This document shows, piece by piece, positions 1-9,564 of a stretch of DNA of 35,767 nt (positions within the stretch are counted from its first letter, which is position 1; every line of letters starts with the position of its first letter). Origin of the DNA: Asaia bogorensis (lineage in GTDB: Bacteria > Pseudomonadota > Alphaproteobacteria > Reyranellales > Reyranellaceae). The notes beneath the pieces are model-generated. The model was not told the DNA's origin and made no database searches. It saw only the letters and a program-made list of their open reading frames with translations. The stretch lies in assembly GCA_945905835.1 (NCBI GenBank), contig CAMDQJ010000039.1, forward strand, positions 1 through 35,767. The letters are read 5' to 3'. Made by a program: the position numbers and the translations under genes.

Positions 1-414
1 TCGCGTCGTCTCGGCCGGCCGCGTGCGCCAGTTGGCGGGCGCCACGATCGACGCCACCGTGCCTTGTGCAGGTTGCGTGTTGCCGTCGCGCACCGGCAGG
101 CTGACGAGGTTGGACGGCGGCGGCTCGAACGCCGTGTCGGGAACCGCCGGCGACGGTGCCGCGGGCGCGTCGCCGACCCAGGGTACTTCCGGCGCCGCGC
201 GATCGTCGGTGAACGAAACCAGCGTGGCGGCACCGCCGTCGTTGAACATTTCCTGCTGCGAGGGCTCGGCTGCCGCCGGTGGCGCGGCGCGGCGCGCACG
301 GCTGTGCAGCTCGAGCAGCTCGATTACGAGACGGCGCAACTCATAGCTCGTCAGGGTGACGCCGCGGGTGCGGAAATAATTGTGCAGGGTTTCGCCGATG
401 GCATAGGCGCATTC
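1..414 (-). CDS. N-terminal part of an unidentified protein, runs off the left edge
   Basis: The minus strand is open from position 414 to the window edge with strongly coding-like codon use (G/C at third positions). The first part reads like a compact helical domain (NYFRTRGVTLTSYELRRLV, then a Leu/Glu-rich helix), followed by a low-complexity Ala/Pro-rich linker. The layout, a short helical head plus disordered linker, reminds me of the N-termini of alphaproteobacterial CpaF/TadA-type pilus ATPases, but no catalytic motif lies inside the window, so this is only a guess. An in-frame TAA lies at 415-417 and there is no ATG before the helical segment; possible starts are CTG near 387 or TTG near 339. 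The 5' end may therefore be lost or shifted. The downstream sequence (410-540) is AT-rich and non-coding. Confidence 0.5.
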
Positions 415-563
415 TTATGCATTGGACATGCATGATTATATATCAATGCGATTGGCCCCCGTTCTTAATGCATTATCTTAAGTTCGCTCTTGTCTCGTTA
501 GTCCCACGCCGTTTAATGTCGTGCCGGTCACTTTCTTCGTGTGACGACAAACGAGGACCCGCG
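411..563 (+). promoter_or_regulatory. AT-rich spacer with candidate promoter for the cyclophilin gene
   Basis: This spacer is far more AT-rich than its surroundings. It holds TTGGCC (452-457) and TATCTT (474-479), 16 nt apart, a plausible housekeeping promoter for the gene starting at 564. The same stretch carries CTTAA and TTAAG arms (464-482) flanking a 9-nt centre. A motif TTCTTA(A)TGCATT occurs twice, at about 412 and 462. GAGG at 553-556 is a good ribosome binding site. No regulator can be named; TTAA-N9-TTAA does not fit the N7 spacing of CtrA boxes. Confidence 0.35.
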
Positions 564-1103
564 ATGCGCTTTGGACTGCTGTCCTCCCTCGCGGCCGCCC
601 TCCTCATGTTCGCAGGAGCTGCGGTCGCCATGGATAAGGAAAACACCCTCTACATCGATCTCAGGGACGGTCGTTTCGTCATCGAGATGCTGCCCAAGGT
701 CGCGCCCACCCACGTGGCGCAGATCAAGAAGCTGGCACGCGCCGGCAAGTACGACGGCGTCGTCTTCCATCGCGTGATCGACGGCTTCATGGCGCAGACC
801 GGCGATCCCGACGGCACCGGCACCGGCGGCATGGGCGATCTGCTGAAGGCGGAGTTCTCGAAAGAGGCGCACACGCGCGGCGCGGTGTCGATGGCGCGCA
901 CCAGCGATCCCAACAGCGCACGCAGCCAGTTCTTCATCGTCTTCAAGGACTCGAGCTTCCTCGACGGCCAGTACACCGTGTGGGGGCGAGTGACCTCCGG
1001 CATGGAGTTCGTCGACAAGATCAAGAAGGGCGCCGGCCAGTCGGGCAGCGTCCAGAACCCCGACAAGATGATCAAGGTTCAAGTCGCCGCCGACGTGAAG
1101 TAG
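564..1103 (+). CDS. Periplasmic cyclophilin-type peptidyl-prolyl cis-trans isomerase
   Basis: This 179-residue protein is a single-domain cyclophilin that catalyses proline cis-trans isomerisation to help proteins fold. Residues 1-22 form a classic Sec signal peptide (MRF, hydrophobic core, AVA-M cleavage region), so it should act in the periplasm like PpiA. The fold is recognisable from FHRVIDGFMAQTGDPDGTG, followed by ARSQFFI and VWGRVTSGMEFVDKI. The usual catalytic Arg is in FHRVI and the FFI core is intact. ATG 564 is preferred over upstream starts because GAGG sits 8 nt before it and the signal peptide begins exactly there. The gene is monocistronic: a strong hairpin terminator follows 25 nt after the stop, and the next genes run towards it. 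Confident in family and location; substrate proteins unknown. Confidence 0.93.
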   Translation: MRFGLLSSLAAALLMFAGAAVAMDKENTLYIDLRDGRFVIEMLPKVAPTHVAQIKKLARAGKYDGVVFHRVIDGFMAQTGDPDGTGTGGMGDLLKAEFSKEAHTRGAVSMARTSDPNSARSQFFIVFKDSSFLDGQYTVWGRVTSGMEFVDKIKKGAGQSGSVQNPDKMIKVQVAADVK

Positions 1104-1127
1104 TCGCCGACACGACCTGGAAAATCA

Positions 1128-1153
1128 GAGGGGAGCGAAAGCTCCCCTCTTTT
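1128..1153 (+). terminator. Rho-independent terminator after the cyclophilin gene
   Basis: GAGGGGAGC (1128-1136), a GAAA tetraloop, and GCTCCCCTC (1141-1149) form a 9-bp perfect stem followed by TTTTCGTTT. On the other strand the stem is followed by TGATTTT, so it may also serve the convergent gene ending at 1158. Confidence 0.9.
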
Positions 1154-1157
1154 CGTT

Positions 1158-1535
1158 TCAACTTTCCTTCATGACCGTGTGGAAGGCCTTGGCGATGACC
1201 TGCCAGCGGCCGTCGGTCTTCAAGAGCGTCAGGTAGTCGGTGAAGTAGCGCGGCGGGATCTGGCATTCGACCTTGGCGAAGGCGGTGCCCGGTCCGGAGA
1301 AGTCGATCGACACGATGCGGTCGCGCCGCTCGCTGCCGTTGGCCTTGGCCGACTTGCGGCCCTCGACCATCTTGAACCAGTCGGCGCGCGGCATGTCGGC
1401 CGCCTTGCCGTCGCCGCCGACGCTGTAGAGATGCGAGACGGGATGGAAGGCCTCACCCAGCTTCTTGGTATCGCCCTCGTAGAGGCCGTCGAAATAGACC
1501 TGCAGGACTTTCTGGATCGCGTCGACGTCGGACAT
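1158..1535 (-). CDS. NTF2-like/SnoaL-fold protein (putative lumazine-binding type)
   Basis: A 125-residue protein with the hallmarks of the NTF2-like fold: an N-terminal helix starting IQKVLQVYFDGLYEGD, then a strand region with FHPVSHLYSV, and a C-terminal sheet ending YLTLLKTDGRWQVIAKAF. This pattern is typical of SnoaL/DUF4440/'putative lumazine-binding' proteins, small alpha+beta cones that bind or isomerise hydrophobic ligands. The ATG at 1535 has GGGAGAAAAGA directly upstream, a good ribosome binding site. It lies 32 nt downstream of the oxidoreductase gene on the same strand, so the two are probably co-transcribed and the pair may act on a common substrate. No catalytic residues can be assigned by eye. 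Confidence 0.8.
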   Translation of the reverse strand: MSDVDAIQKVLQVYFDGLYEGDTKKLGEAFHPVSHLYSVGGDGKAADMPRADWFKMVEGRKSAKANGSERRDRIVSIDFSGPGTAFAKVECQIPPRYFTDYLTLLKTDGRWQVIAKAFHTVMKES

Positions 1536-1567
1536 TCTTTTCTCCCTGACTGCTGGGCTGGAATTAT

Positions 1568-2557
1568 TCAGATCGGTCCGTTGGGCGCCACCAGGATTTT
1601 GCCGTTGCGCCCACCCTTGTCGGCATGCGCCAGCGCCTCCTTGATGTTCTCGATCGGATAGACGGTGTCGACCGGCGCCGAAAGCGTGCCGGTCAGCACC
1701 TGGCGCGCAATATCGGCATAGATCGCGCGGATCTCCGCCGCACTTCGACGGCTGAGGAAGCGGCCCAGCATGAAACCGGTGAGATGGACGCCGCGATAGA
1801 TGAAATTGTTGCGCCCCACTTCGGGATTGATGCCGCTCATCGAGCCGTAGTGAACCACCGTGCCGTCGGTCGCCACGCAATCGGTGATCCGGCCCGTCGC
1901 CGCACCGCCGATCGCCTCGACGCCGAGCCGGATCGGGGCGTCGCTCACCGCCGTGGCGACGCGCGCCGCAAGGTCGGGGCCGTCGACGATCACGACGTCG
2001 GCGCCGAGCCCCTTCAGCTGATCGGCAAGATCAGCGCGGCGCACAACGTTCACCGTGCGCAGGCCCTGCTGGTGCGCCAGCACGATCAGCAGACGGCCGA
2101 CGGCGGAGTTGGCGACGTTCTGGATGACCCAGTCGCCACCCTTGAGCTTCACGAAGTCCGACAGCATCAGCAGCGCCGTCGGCGGGTTGATGCGCACCAT
2201 CGCCGCCTGCTTGAGATCCATGCCGGCCGGCAGCGGAATGGCATCGTCGCCAGCGACGCGGCGTTTCTGCGCCCAGTTCTCGCGCTGCAGGTTGATGACG
2301 AGGTCGCCCCTCCTCACGTGCTTGACGTTGCCACCGACCGCCGTCACGCGCCCCACGCACTCGGCGCCGGGCGTGGCCGGCAGCGGCGGCTTCAGCCGGT
2401 AGGTGCCGCGGCAGAAGCCCATGTCGGCGGGATTGATCGGGAAGGCCAGCACGTCGAACACGACCTCGTCGGGGCCGGGATCTCCGACATCCGGCACATC
2501 GGCGCAGCGCGCCACTTCCCAGGGCGTGCCGTACTGGTCGAGCAGCACCTTCTTCAT
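1568..2557 (-). CDS. MDR-family zinc-independent NAD(P)H oxidoreductase, trans-2-enoyl-thioester-reductase-like
   Basis: A 329-residue medium-chain dehydrogenase/reductase. The N-terminal GroES-like domain includes the ETR/MECR-like signature FPINPADMGFCRGTY and the PGAECVGRVTAVG segment. The Rossmann half carries WVIQNVANSAVGRLLIVLA in place of the GGxGxxG of other MDR enzymes, a feature shared with mitochondrial and bacterial 2-enoyl thioester reductases. The structural-zinc cysteines of alcohol dehydrogenases are missing. Expected activity is NADPH-dependent reduction of an enoyl-CoA or quinone-like double bond in the cytoplasm. It is the first gene of a two-gene unit with the NTF2-like protein, and diverges from the ATP-grasp remnant across an 88-nt spacer that holds a dyad. 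Substrate is inferred from family resemblance only. Confidence 0.85.
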   Translation of the reverse strand: MKKVLLDQYGTPWEVARCADVPDVGDPGPDEVVFDVLAFPINPADMGFCRGTYRLKPPLPATPGAECVGRVTAVGGNVKHVRRGDLVINLQRENWAQKRRVAGDDAIPLPAGMDLKQAAMVRINPPTALLMLSDFVKLKGGDWVIQNVANSAVGRLLIVLAHQQGLRTVNVVRRADLADQLKGLGADVVIVDGPDLAARVATAVSDAPIRLGVEAIGGAATGRITDCVATDGTVVHYGSMSGINPEVGRNNFIYRGVHLTGFMLGRFLSRRSAAEIRAIYADIARQVLTGTLSAPVDTVYPIENIKEALAHADKGGRNGKILVAPNGPI

Positions 2558-2583
2558 GGTTCCCTCACCCTTTGGCTTTGTTG

Positions 2584-2620
2584 GCCCGTCGATTGCTTAT
2601 ATTGTGAATCGACCACGGGC
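2584..2620. promoter_or_regulatory. Dyad-symmetric operator-like site between divergent genes
   Basis: TCGATT (2589-2594) and AATCGA (2607-2612) are perfect inverted arms around a 12-nt AT-rich centre. Outer CCCG (2585-2588) and CGGG (2616-2619) extend the symmetry with a 3-nt interruption on one side. The AT-rich centre (GCTTATATTGTG) could be a -10 region. Its place midway between the oxidoreductase start and the ATP-grasp remnant suggests a repressor or activator site for one or both promoters. Confidence 0.45.
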
Positions 2621-2645
2621 GAAATGCTGGGGGACGAAACGCCGG

Positions 2646-4874
<2,229 letters not shown>

Positions 4875-4897
4875 GTCGGCGATGGCCCGAGGCGCTG

Positions 4898-5128
4898 ATG
4901 GTGGCGCTCGGCACGTCGTCGACCGTGGTTGCCTTCGCCGTGCTGTTCATCGGCGGCTGGGTGCTGCAGTTCCTCGGCCACCACTACGAGGGCAAGCGGC
5001 CCGCCCTGCTCGACAACATCTTCCAGGCCTTCATCGGGCCGATGTTCCTGGTCGCCGAGACCATGGTCGTCATGGGCCTGCGCCGCGACCCCGCACCGTT
5101 CATGACAAAACACGTCACGGTCCGGTGA
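4898..5128 (+). pseudogene. 5'-truncated Mpo1-like/DUF962 membrane protein
   Basis: The 76 residues from ATG 4898 match the C-terminal half of the Mpo1/YGL010w-like (DUF962) family: a membrane helix (VVAFAVLFIGGWVLQFLGH), the family signature GHxxEGKRPALLDNIFQ, and a second helix (FIGPMFLVAETMVVMGL). Yeast Mpo1 is a 2-hydroxy-fatty-acid dioxygenase of the ER membrane. The N-terminal half, which carries the first His-rich motif and helices, is absent. In-frame sequence upstream of the ATG (WPEAL) is still family-like for a few codons and then runs into the amidohydrolase remnant. No ribosome binding site is evident. Probably non-functional. Confidence 0.7.
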
Positions 5129-5208
5129 GCCGATCTTGATTTGCCCGCACCGGCCGGCTGCGCCATGTAAGGCCCTAGAGAATCGGGCGGCGTGACAGGA
5201 GTTCGACA

Positions 5209-6174
5209 ATGCTGATCAAGCGAACGCGCGGCTGGGAATTGCCGGAACGGCAGGCGACACCGGAGGCCACCTATCTCAACCGGCGCGAACTGGTTCGCGC
5301 AATGGGCTTCGGCGCCGTGAGCCTCGCGGCCCCGGCGACGGCCTTCGCGCAGGGCCCGTCCGACGTCGATCCGTCGGCCGGCCTCTACCCCGCCAAGCGC
5401 AACACCAAGTACGGCGAGCCCGGCCCGATCACCGCCGAGAAGCAGGCCACGACCTACAACAACTACTACGAGTTCGCCGGCGACAAGAACATCTGGCGCG
5501 AGGCGCAGAAGCTCAAGATCCGGCCGTGGACCATCAAATTCAGCGGCCTGCTGGAAAAGCCCTTCGAGATCGCCATCGACGATCTTCTGGCCAAGATGCA
5601 GATCGAGGAGCGCGTCTACCGCCACCGCTGCGTCGAGGCCTGGTCGATGATCGTGCCGTGGAGCGGCTTCCCGCTGCGCTCGATGGTCGCGCTCGCCAAG
5701 CCGCTCGGCAGCGCCAAGTACATCGTCATGAAGACGGTGCTGCGGCCCTCCGAGATGCCCGGCCAGAAAGAGGTGCTCTATCCCTGGCCCTACACCGAGG
5801 GCCTGGCGATCGACGAGGCGATGAACGACCTCGCTTTCATCGCCACCGGCCTCTACGGCAAGCCGATCCACAAGCAGAACGGCGCACCGCTGCGCCTCGT
5901 GGCGCCGTGGAAATACGGCTTCAAGAATGTGAAGGCGATCGCCAGCGTCGAGTTCACCGAGAAGCGGCCGAAATCCTATTGGGAAGCCCTGCAGGACAGC
6001 GAATACGGTTTCTGGGCCAACGTGAACCCGGCGGTGCCGCATCCGCGCTGGAGCCAGGCGACGGAAAAGCCGCTGGGCAGCAACGAGCGCATCCCGACCC
6101 AGCTTTACAACGGCTACGCCGAGTTCGTGGCCGGGCTCTACGCCGACCGCAAAGCGGAAAAGCTATTTATGTAG
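5209..6174 (+). CDS. msrP: Periplasmic methionine-sulfoxide reductase catalytic subunit (molybdopterin)
   Basis: A 321-residue protein of the MsrP (YedY) family, the molybdenum-cofactor subunit that reduces oxidised methionines in periplasmic proteins. The N-terminus carries a twin-arginine motif (NRRELVRAMGFG, Arg25-Arg26) and a hydrophobic stretch ending AFA, so it is exported folded by Tat. The Mo ligand is Cys141 in YRHRCVEAWSMIVPW, and WKYGFKNVKAI and SYWEALQDSEYGFWANVNP are further MsrP signatures. The length is normal. AGGAG lies just upstream of ATG 5209. The usual partner MsrQ, the haem membrane subunit that feeds electrons, is not encoded next to it in this window; it may lie elsewhere. 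Confidence 0.93.
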   Translation: MLIKRTRGWELPERQATPEATYLNRRELVRAMGFGAVSLAAPATAFAQGPSDVDPSAGLYPAKRNTKYGEPGPITAEKQATTYNNYYEFAGDKNIWREAQKLKIRPWTIKFSGLLEKPFEIAIDDLLAKMQIEERVYRHRCVEAWSMIVPWSGFPLRSMVALAKPLGSAKYIVMKTVLRPSEMPGQKEVLYPWPYTEGLAIDEAMNDLAFIATGLYGKPIHKQNGAPLRLVAPWKYGFKNVKAIASVEFTEKRPKSYWEALQDSEYGFWANVNPAVPHPRWSQATEKPLGSNERIPTQLYNGYAEFVAGLYADRKAEKLFM

Positions 6175-6231
6175 GCGCCGCGTTAGCGCAGCGCGGTGCA
6201 GAATAGACACAAGCGCTTCCCCCTCACCTAG

Positions 6232-6285
6232 CCTCTCCCCCTAGCGGGGGAGAGGAACATGAGGCTACAACGGCTTCAGTTGTAG
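6232..6285. repeat. Two tandem hairpins, REP-like intergenic palindromes
   Basis: CCTCTCCCCC (6232-6241) and GGGGGAGAGG (6246-6255) form a perfect 10-bp stem around TAGC. Ten bases on, CTACAAC (6265-6271) and GTTGTAG (6279-6285) form a 7-bp stem. Neither is followed by a T run, so a REP-type repeat or an mRNA 5' structure is more likely than a terminator. The second stem ends 13 nt before the GTG start of the next gene. Confidence 0.6.
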
Positions 6286-6298
6286 AGGGAGAAAGCGT

Positions 6299-7261
6299 GT
6301 GAAGATCAATCGCCGCACGGCCATCGCCGGCGCCGCTGCCCTGTCGGCCGCCTCCCCGGCGCGCGCCCAGGAGTTCCCGACCAAGGCGATCAAGATCGTC
6401 GTACCCTTCGCCGCCGGCAGCGCCACCGACCTGACGGCGCGCGGGCTGGGCGCCAAGTTGCAGGACATCCTCAAGCAAGCCATCGTCATCGACAACAAGC
6501 CGGGCGCCTCGGGCCAACTCGGCGCCTCGGCCGTGGCGACCGCGCCGGCCGACGGCTACACGCTGCTGATGGGCACCAACTCGACCAACGCCGCCAACAC
6601 GGCGCTGTTCAAGAAGCTCTCCTACGACATGGAAAAGGATTTCGCGCCGATCGCCAACTGCGTGTCCGGCGTCAACGCGCTGGTCGTGAACAACGACCTT
6701 CCCTTCAAGACCATCACCGAGCTGATCGACTACGCCAAGAAAAATCCCGGCAAGCTCAACTACTCCGAGGCCAGCGCCTCGCAGCGCCTGTCGGCCGAGA
6801 TGTTCAACAGCCTGGCTGGCGTGAAGATCGAGCGCGTGCCCTACAAGGCGAGCCCGCAGGCGCTGGGCGATGTCGCCACGGGCCAGGTCCAGCTCATGTT
6901 TCCCGACCTGCCGCAGGCGCTGACCCAGATCCAGGCCGGCCGCGTGCGCGGTCTTGGCGTCACCGGTCCCAAGCGCACCTCGGTGGCGCCCGACCTGCCG
7001 GCGATCGCCGAGGCGGTGCCGGGCTATTCGCTGGTCTATTGGCTGGCCGTATTCGCGCCTGCCGCAACACCCAGGCCGATCCAGCAGAAGCTCTATGATG
7101 CCATCGCCGAGGCGATGAAGGACCCGGCGACGGTCAAGGCGATGACCCAGGGCCGCATGGAAGCCACGGTGATCGGCCTCGACGAATTCGCGACCTTCGT
7201 GAAGAAGGAAACCGTGTGGTGGACGACGCAGATCAAGGCCGCAGGTATCGAGTCGGAGTGA
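6299..7261 (+). CDS. Bug/TctC-family periplasmic solute-binding protein (tripartite tricarboxylate transporter type)
   Basis: A 320-residue protein of the Bug/TctC family, which captures carboxylates or other small organic anions in the periplasm. The N-terminus has a NRRTAIAG twin-arginine-like motif followed by an Ala-rich stretch ending ARA, an export signal. Family landmarks are FPTKAIKIVVPFAAGSATDLTAR, VIDNKPGASGQLGASAVATAPADGYTLL and, later, VQLMFPDLPQAL. The start is GTG 6299, with GAGGGAGAAAGC just upstream. No TctA or TctB membrane subunits are in the window, as is common for 'orphan' Bug proteins. It heads a tight gene run with a crotonase, an acyl-CoA dehydrogenase and a CoA transferase, so its ligand is likely the carboxylic acid those enzymes degrade. 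Confidence 0.9.
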   Translation: MKINRRTAIAGAAALSAASPARAQEFPTKAIKIVVPFAAGSATDLTARGLGAKLQDILKQAIVIDNKPGASGQLGASAVATAPADGYTLLMGTNSTNAANTALFKKLSYDMEKDFAPIANCVSGVNALVVNNDLPFKTITELIDYAKKNPGKLNYSEASASQRLSAEMFNSLAGVKIERVPYKASPQALGDVATGQVQLMFPDLPQALTQIQAGRVRGLGVTGPKRTSVAPDLPAIAEAVPGYSLVYWLAVFAPAATPRPIQQKLYDAIAEAMKDPATVKAMTQGRMEATVIGLDEFATFVKKETVWWTTQIKAAGIESE

Positions 7262-7269
7262 GCAACGCC

Positions 7270-8031
7270 ATGAGCAAAGTCATCGTCGAGAAGAACGGCC
7301 CGGTCAGAACCGTCTGGATGAACCGGCCAGAGAAGCGCAATGCCCTCGACAGCGAACTGCTGGGCAACATGATCGAGGCGCTGCAGGCGCCGGTCGCGGC
7401 CGAAGACCGCGTGCTGGTGATCCGCGGCAAGGGCGATGTCTTCTGCGCCGGCCTCGACATGGCCGAGCGTAGCAAGAGCGCCGGCGCCGGCCATGCGAGC
7501 GGCATCGAGGTCATGCTGCGCGCCATCGAACTCTGTCCGCTGCCGGTCGTGGCCGTGGTGCAGGGCGACGCCATCGCCGGCGGCAACGAGCTGGCGCTGC
7601 ATTGCGACCTCGTGGTGGCCAGCCAAAAGGCGCGCTTCGGTATGTCGCTGGCCCAGGTCGGCCTCGCGCCCAACTGGTTCCTCGCCAAGAAGCTGATGGA
7701 AGTGCTGGGCCCGGTGACGACGCGCGAGATGCTGCTGCTGGGCGATCCCCTGCCCTCGACCAAGCTCTTCGCGCTGGGCCTGATCGCCCGTTGCGTGCCG
7801 GCCGACCAGCTCGAGGCCGAAGCGAAGAAAGTGATCGATCGCCTTGCCGCCAATGCGCCGTTGTCGCTCAAGGCGATGAAGGCGCTAACGGTGAGGCAGA
7901 TGGAATTCCGCGACGGCATCCCGCACGACGACGTCGATGCGGCGGTGCGCGCGGCGATGCAGAGCCAGGACGCGCAGGAGGGCATGAAAGCCCGCCTGGA
8001 AAAGCGCACGGCGAAGTTCCAAGGCAAGTAG
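7270..8031 (+). CDS. Enoyl-CoA hydratase/isomerase (crotonase) family protein
   Basis: A 253-residue crotonase-fold enzyme acting on acyl-CoA. The oxyanion-hole segments are FCAGLDM (58-64) and AIAGGNELAL (101-110). Glu107 in NELAL corresponds to the first catalytic glutamate of enoyl-CoA hydratase. The second, normally in a PEI/PEx-GLxPG motif, is not present: the equivalent stretch reads FGMSLAQVGLAPNW. The protein may thus be an isomerase, hydrolase or atypical hydratase. ATG 7270 follows GGAG in the overlap region of the Bug gene stop, 8 nt away, implying translational coupling. Exact reaction not predictable. Confidence 0.9.
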   Translation: MSKVIVEKNGPVRTVWMNRPEKRNALDSELLGNMIEALQAPVAAEDRVLVIRGKGDVFCAGLDMAERSKSAGAGHASGIEVMLRAIELCPLPVVAVVQGDAIAGGNELALHCDLVVASQKARFGMSLAQVGLAPNWFLAKKLMEVLGPVTTREMLLLGDPLPSTKLFALGLIARCVPADQLEAEAKKVIDRLAANAPLSLKAMKALTVRQMEFRDGIPHDDVDAAVRAAMQSQDAQEGMKARLEKRTAKFQGK

Positions 8032-8045
8032 GGGGCAAGCAGCCG

Positions 8046-8387
8046 ATGCCGCTCAAGCTGCGCCTCGACAAGCCGTGGCGGCCGCTCACGGTCGAGGAAG
8101 CCACGCGCCTGCCGGGCCAGCTCGGCGTCTATCAGGTGGCCGATGCCAAGGGCACGGTCCTCTATATCGGCCACGCTGGCGGACGTTCGCCCTTCGGCCT
8201 GCGCAGCGAGTTGCAGCGCGAAGCCAATGAGCGCGGCGCCGGATGCCAGTTTCGCGTCGAGGTGAACATGCAGTACCGCTCGCGCTGGTTCGAGCTGCTG
8301 ATGGTCCACAAGGCCGATTACGGCAGCCTGCCGTCCGACAACGCCAAGAACCCGCCACCCAATCTGGGACGTTTAAGCCCCGCTTAA
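8046..8387 (+). CDS. Small GIY-YIG-like domain protein
   Basis: A 113-residue protein with a GIY-YIG-like core: LGVYQV (26-31) and, ten residues on, VLYIGHAGG (38-46), then FGLRSEL (50-56) with the Arg typical of the family's helix. The C-terminal part (YRSRWFELLMVHKADYG) would supply the later glutamate. It resembles stand-alone GIY-YIG-like proteins of unknown role rather than UvrC or homing endonucleases. Nuclease activity is not certain because the canonical GIY is GVY. It sits 14 nt after the crotonase stop and 10 nt before the acyl-CoA dehydrogenase start, clearly within the operon, which is an unexpected place for a nucleic-acid-type domain. Confidence 0.7.
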   Translation: MPLKLRLDKPWRPLTVEEATRLPGQLGVYQVADAKGTVLYIGHAGGRSPFGLRSELQREANERGAGCQFRVEVNMQYRSRWFELLMVHKADYGSLPSDNAKNPPPNLGRLSPA

Positions 8388-8397
8388 GAGGCACGCG

Positions 8398-9564
8398 ATG
8401 GATTTCGAGCCCAACTCCGAGCAGCAGATGCTGATCGACCAGGTTCGCCGCTTCGTGCGGGAGGAGATCATCCCGCTCGAATCGAAGCTCGATCCCGACG
8501 CGGCGGAGCTCGATCCCGCCGACCATGCGCGGCTGGTCGAGAAGACCAAGGCGATGGGTCTGTTCGGCATCGACATTCCGAAGGAATATGGCGGCCCCGA
8601 TATCGATATCGTCACACGCGTGCTGCTCGCCATCGAAATGGCCCAGCATCGCGCCGGGCTTTATGTGCCCTGCTACGGCACCTTCGGCGGCGCCGGCCTC
8701 GCGCAGATCTTCGAGGCCAATGCCGACCAGAAGGAGCGCTACCTCTATCCGACCCTGCGCGGCGAGAAGAAGGCCTTCTTCGGCCTCACCGAGCCGTCGG
8801 GCGGCAGCGATCCGGCGCGCGCCATCCAGACCAAGGCGGAGCGCAAGGACAATGGCTGGGTGCTGAACGGCGCCAAGATCTTCATCTCCAACGCCGACCG
8901 CGCGCAGTACGGCATCGTCTTCGCCCGCACCGACGCCTCCAAGGGGCGCGCCGGCATCACCTGCTTCATCATCGACTCAGACACGCCAGGCTTCCATGTG
9001 CGCCGCGTCGTGCACACGCTGCGCTCCTCGCACTACGCGACGGAACTGGAATTCAAGGATTGCTGGGTGTCGGACCATCAGGTGCTGGGTGAGGTCAACA
9101 AGGGCTTCGCCGTCGCCAACGACCGCCTGACGCGCCAGCGCATCCCCTACGCCGCAGGCTGCATCGGCGTCGCCATCGCCGCCCACGAAATGGCGATCGA
9201 ATGGTGCAAAATACGCTCGACCTTCGGCGAGAAGCTGGCCAACCGCCAGGCCGTGCAATGGATGCTGGTCGACAACGAGATCGACATCCGCACCGCTCGG
9301 CACTTCACCCTGGAAGCGGCCGAGAAGGCGCGCCGCGGCCTGCCGTTCCGCATCGAGGCCTCCATCGCCAAGCTCACGGCGTCGGAAGGTGGCGGCAGGG
9401 TCGTCGACCGCTCGATGCAGATTCACGGTGGCATGGGCATGACCAAGGATTTGCCGCTCGAGCGCTGGTACCGCGAGATGCGCATCCGCCGCGTCGGCGA
9501 AGGCCCGAGCGAAGTGCAGCGCATGGTGATCGCGCGCGAGATTCTCGGTAGCAATCTGCGATGA
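8398..9564 (+). CDS. Acyl-CoA dehydrogenase (FAD)
   Basis: A 388-residue acyl-CoA dehydrogenase of standard length with all three domains: an N-terminal helical domain, the middle beta domain with FFGLTEPSGGSDPARAIQTKAE and a GAKIFISNADRAQYGIVFAR segment, and the C-terminal four-helix domain with MQIHGGMGMTKDLPLERWYREMRI and GEGPSEVQRMVIAREIL. The Glu in GEGPSE is where the catalytic base lies in short-chain members. It should oxidise an acyl-CoA to the 2-enoyl-CoA and pass electrons to ETF. It overlaps the next gene by 4 nt (ATGA), so the two are translationally coupled. Confidence 0.94.
   Translation: MDFEPNSEQQMLIDQVRRFVREEIIPLESKLDPDAAELDPADHARLVEKTKAMGLFGIDIPKEYGGPDIDIVTRVLLAIEMAQHRAGLYVPCYGTFGGAGLAQIFEANADQKERYLYPTLRGEKKAFFGLTEPSGGSDPARAIQTKAERKDNGWVLNGAKIFISNADRAQYGIVFARTDASKGRAGITCFIIDSDTPGFHVRRVVHTLRSSHYATELEFKDCWVSDHQVLGEVNKGFAVANDRLTRQRIPYAAGCIGVAIAAHEMAIEWCKIRSTFGEKLANRQAVQWMLVDNEIDIRTARHFTLEAAEKARRGLPFRIEASIAKLTASEGGGRVVDRSMQIHGGMGMTKDLPLERWYREMRIRRVGEGPSEVQRMVIAREILGSNLR

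Noticed and set aside
464..482. CtrA-type TTAA-N7-TTAA box upstream of the cyclophilin gene
   Set aside because: The spacing between the TTAA halves is 9, not 7, so it does not fit the CtrA consensus.
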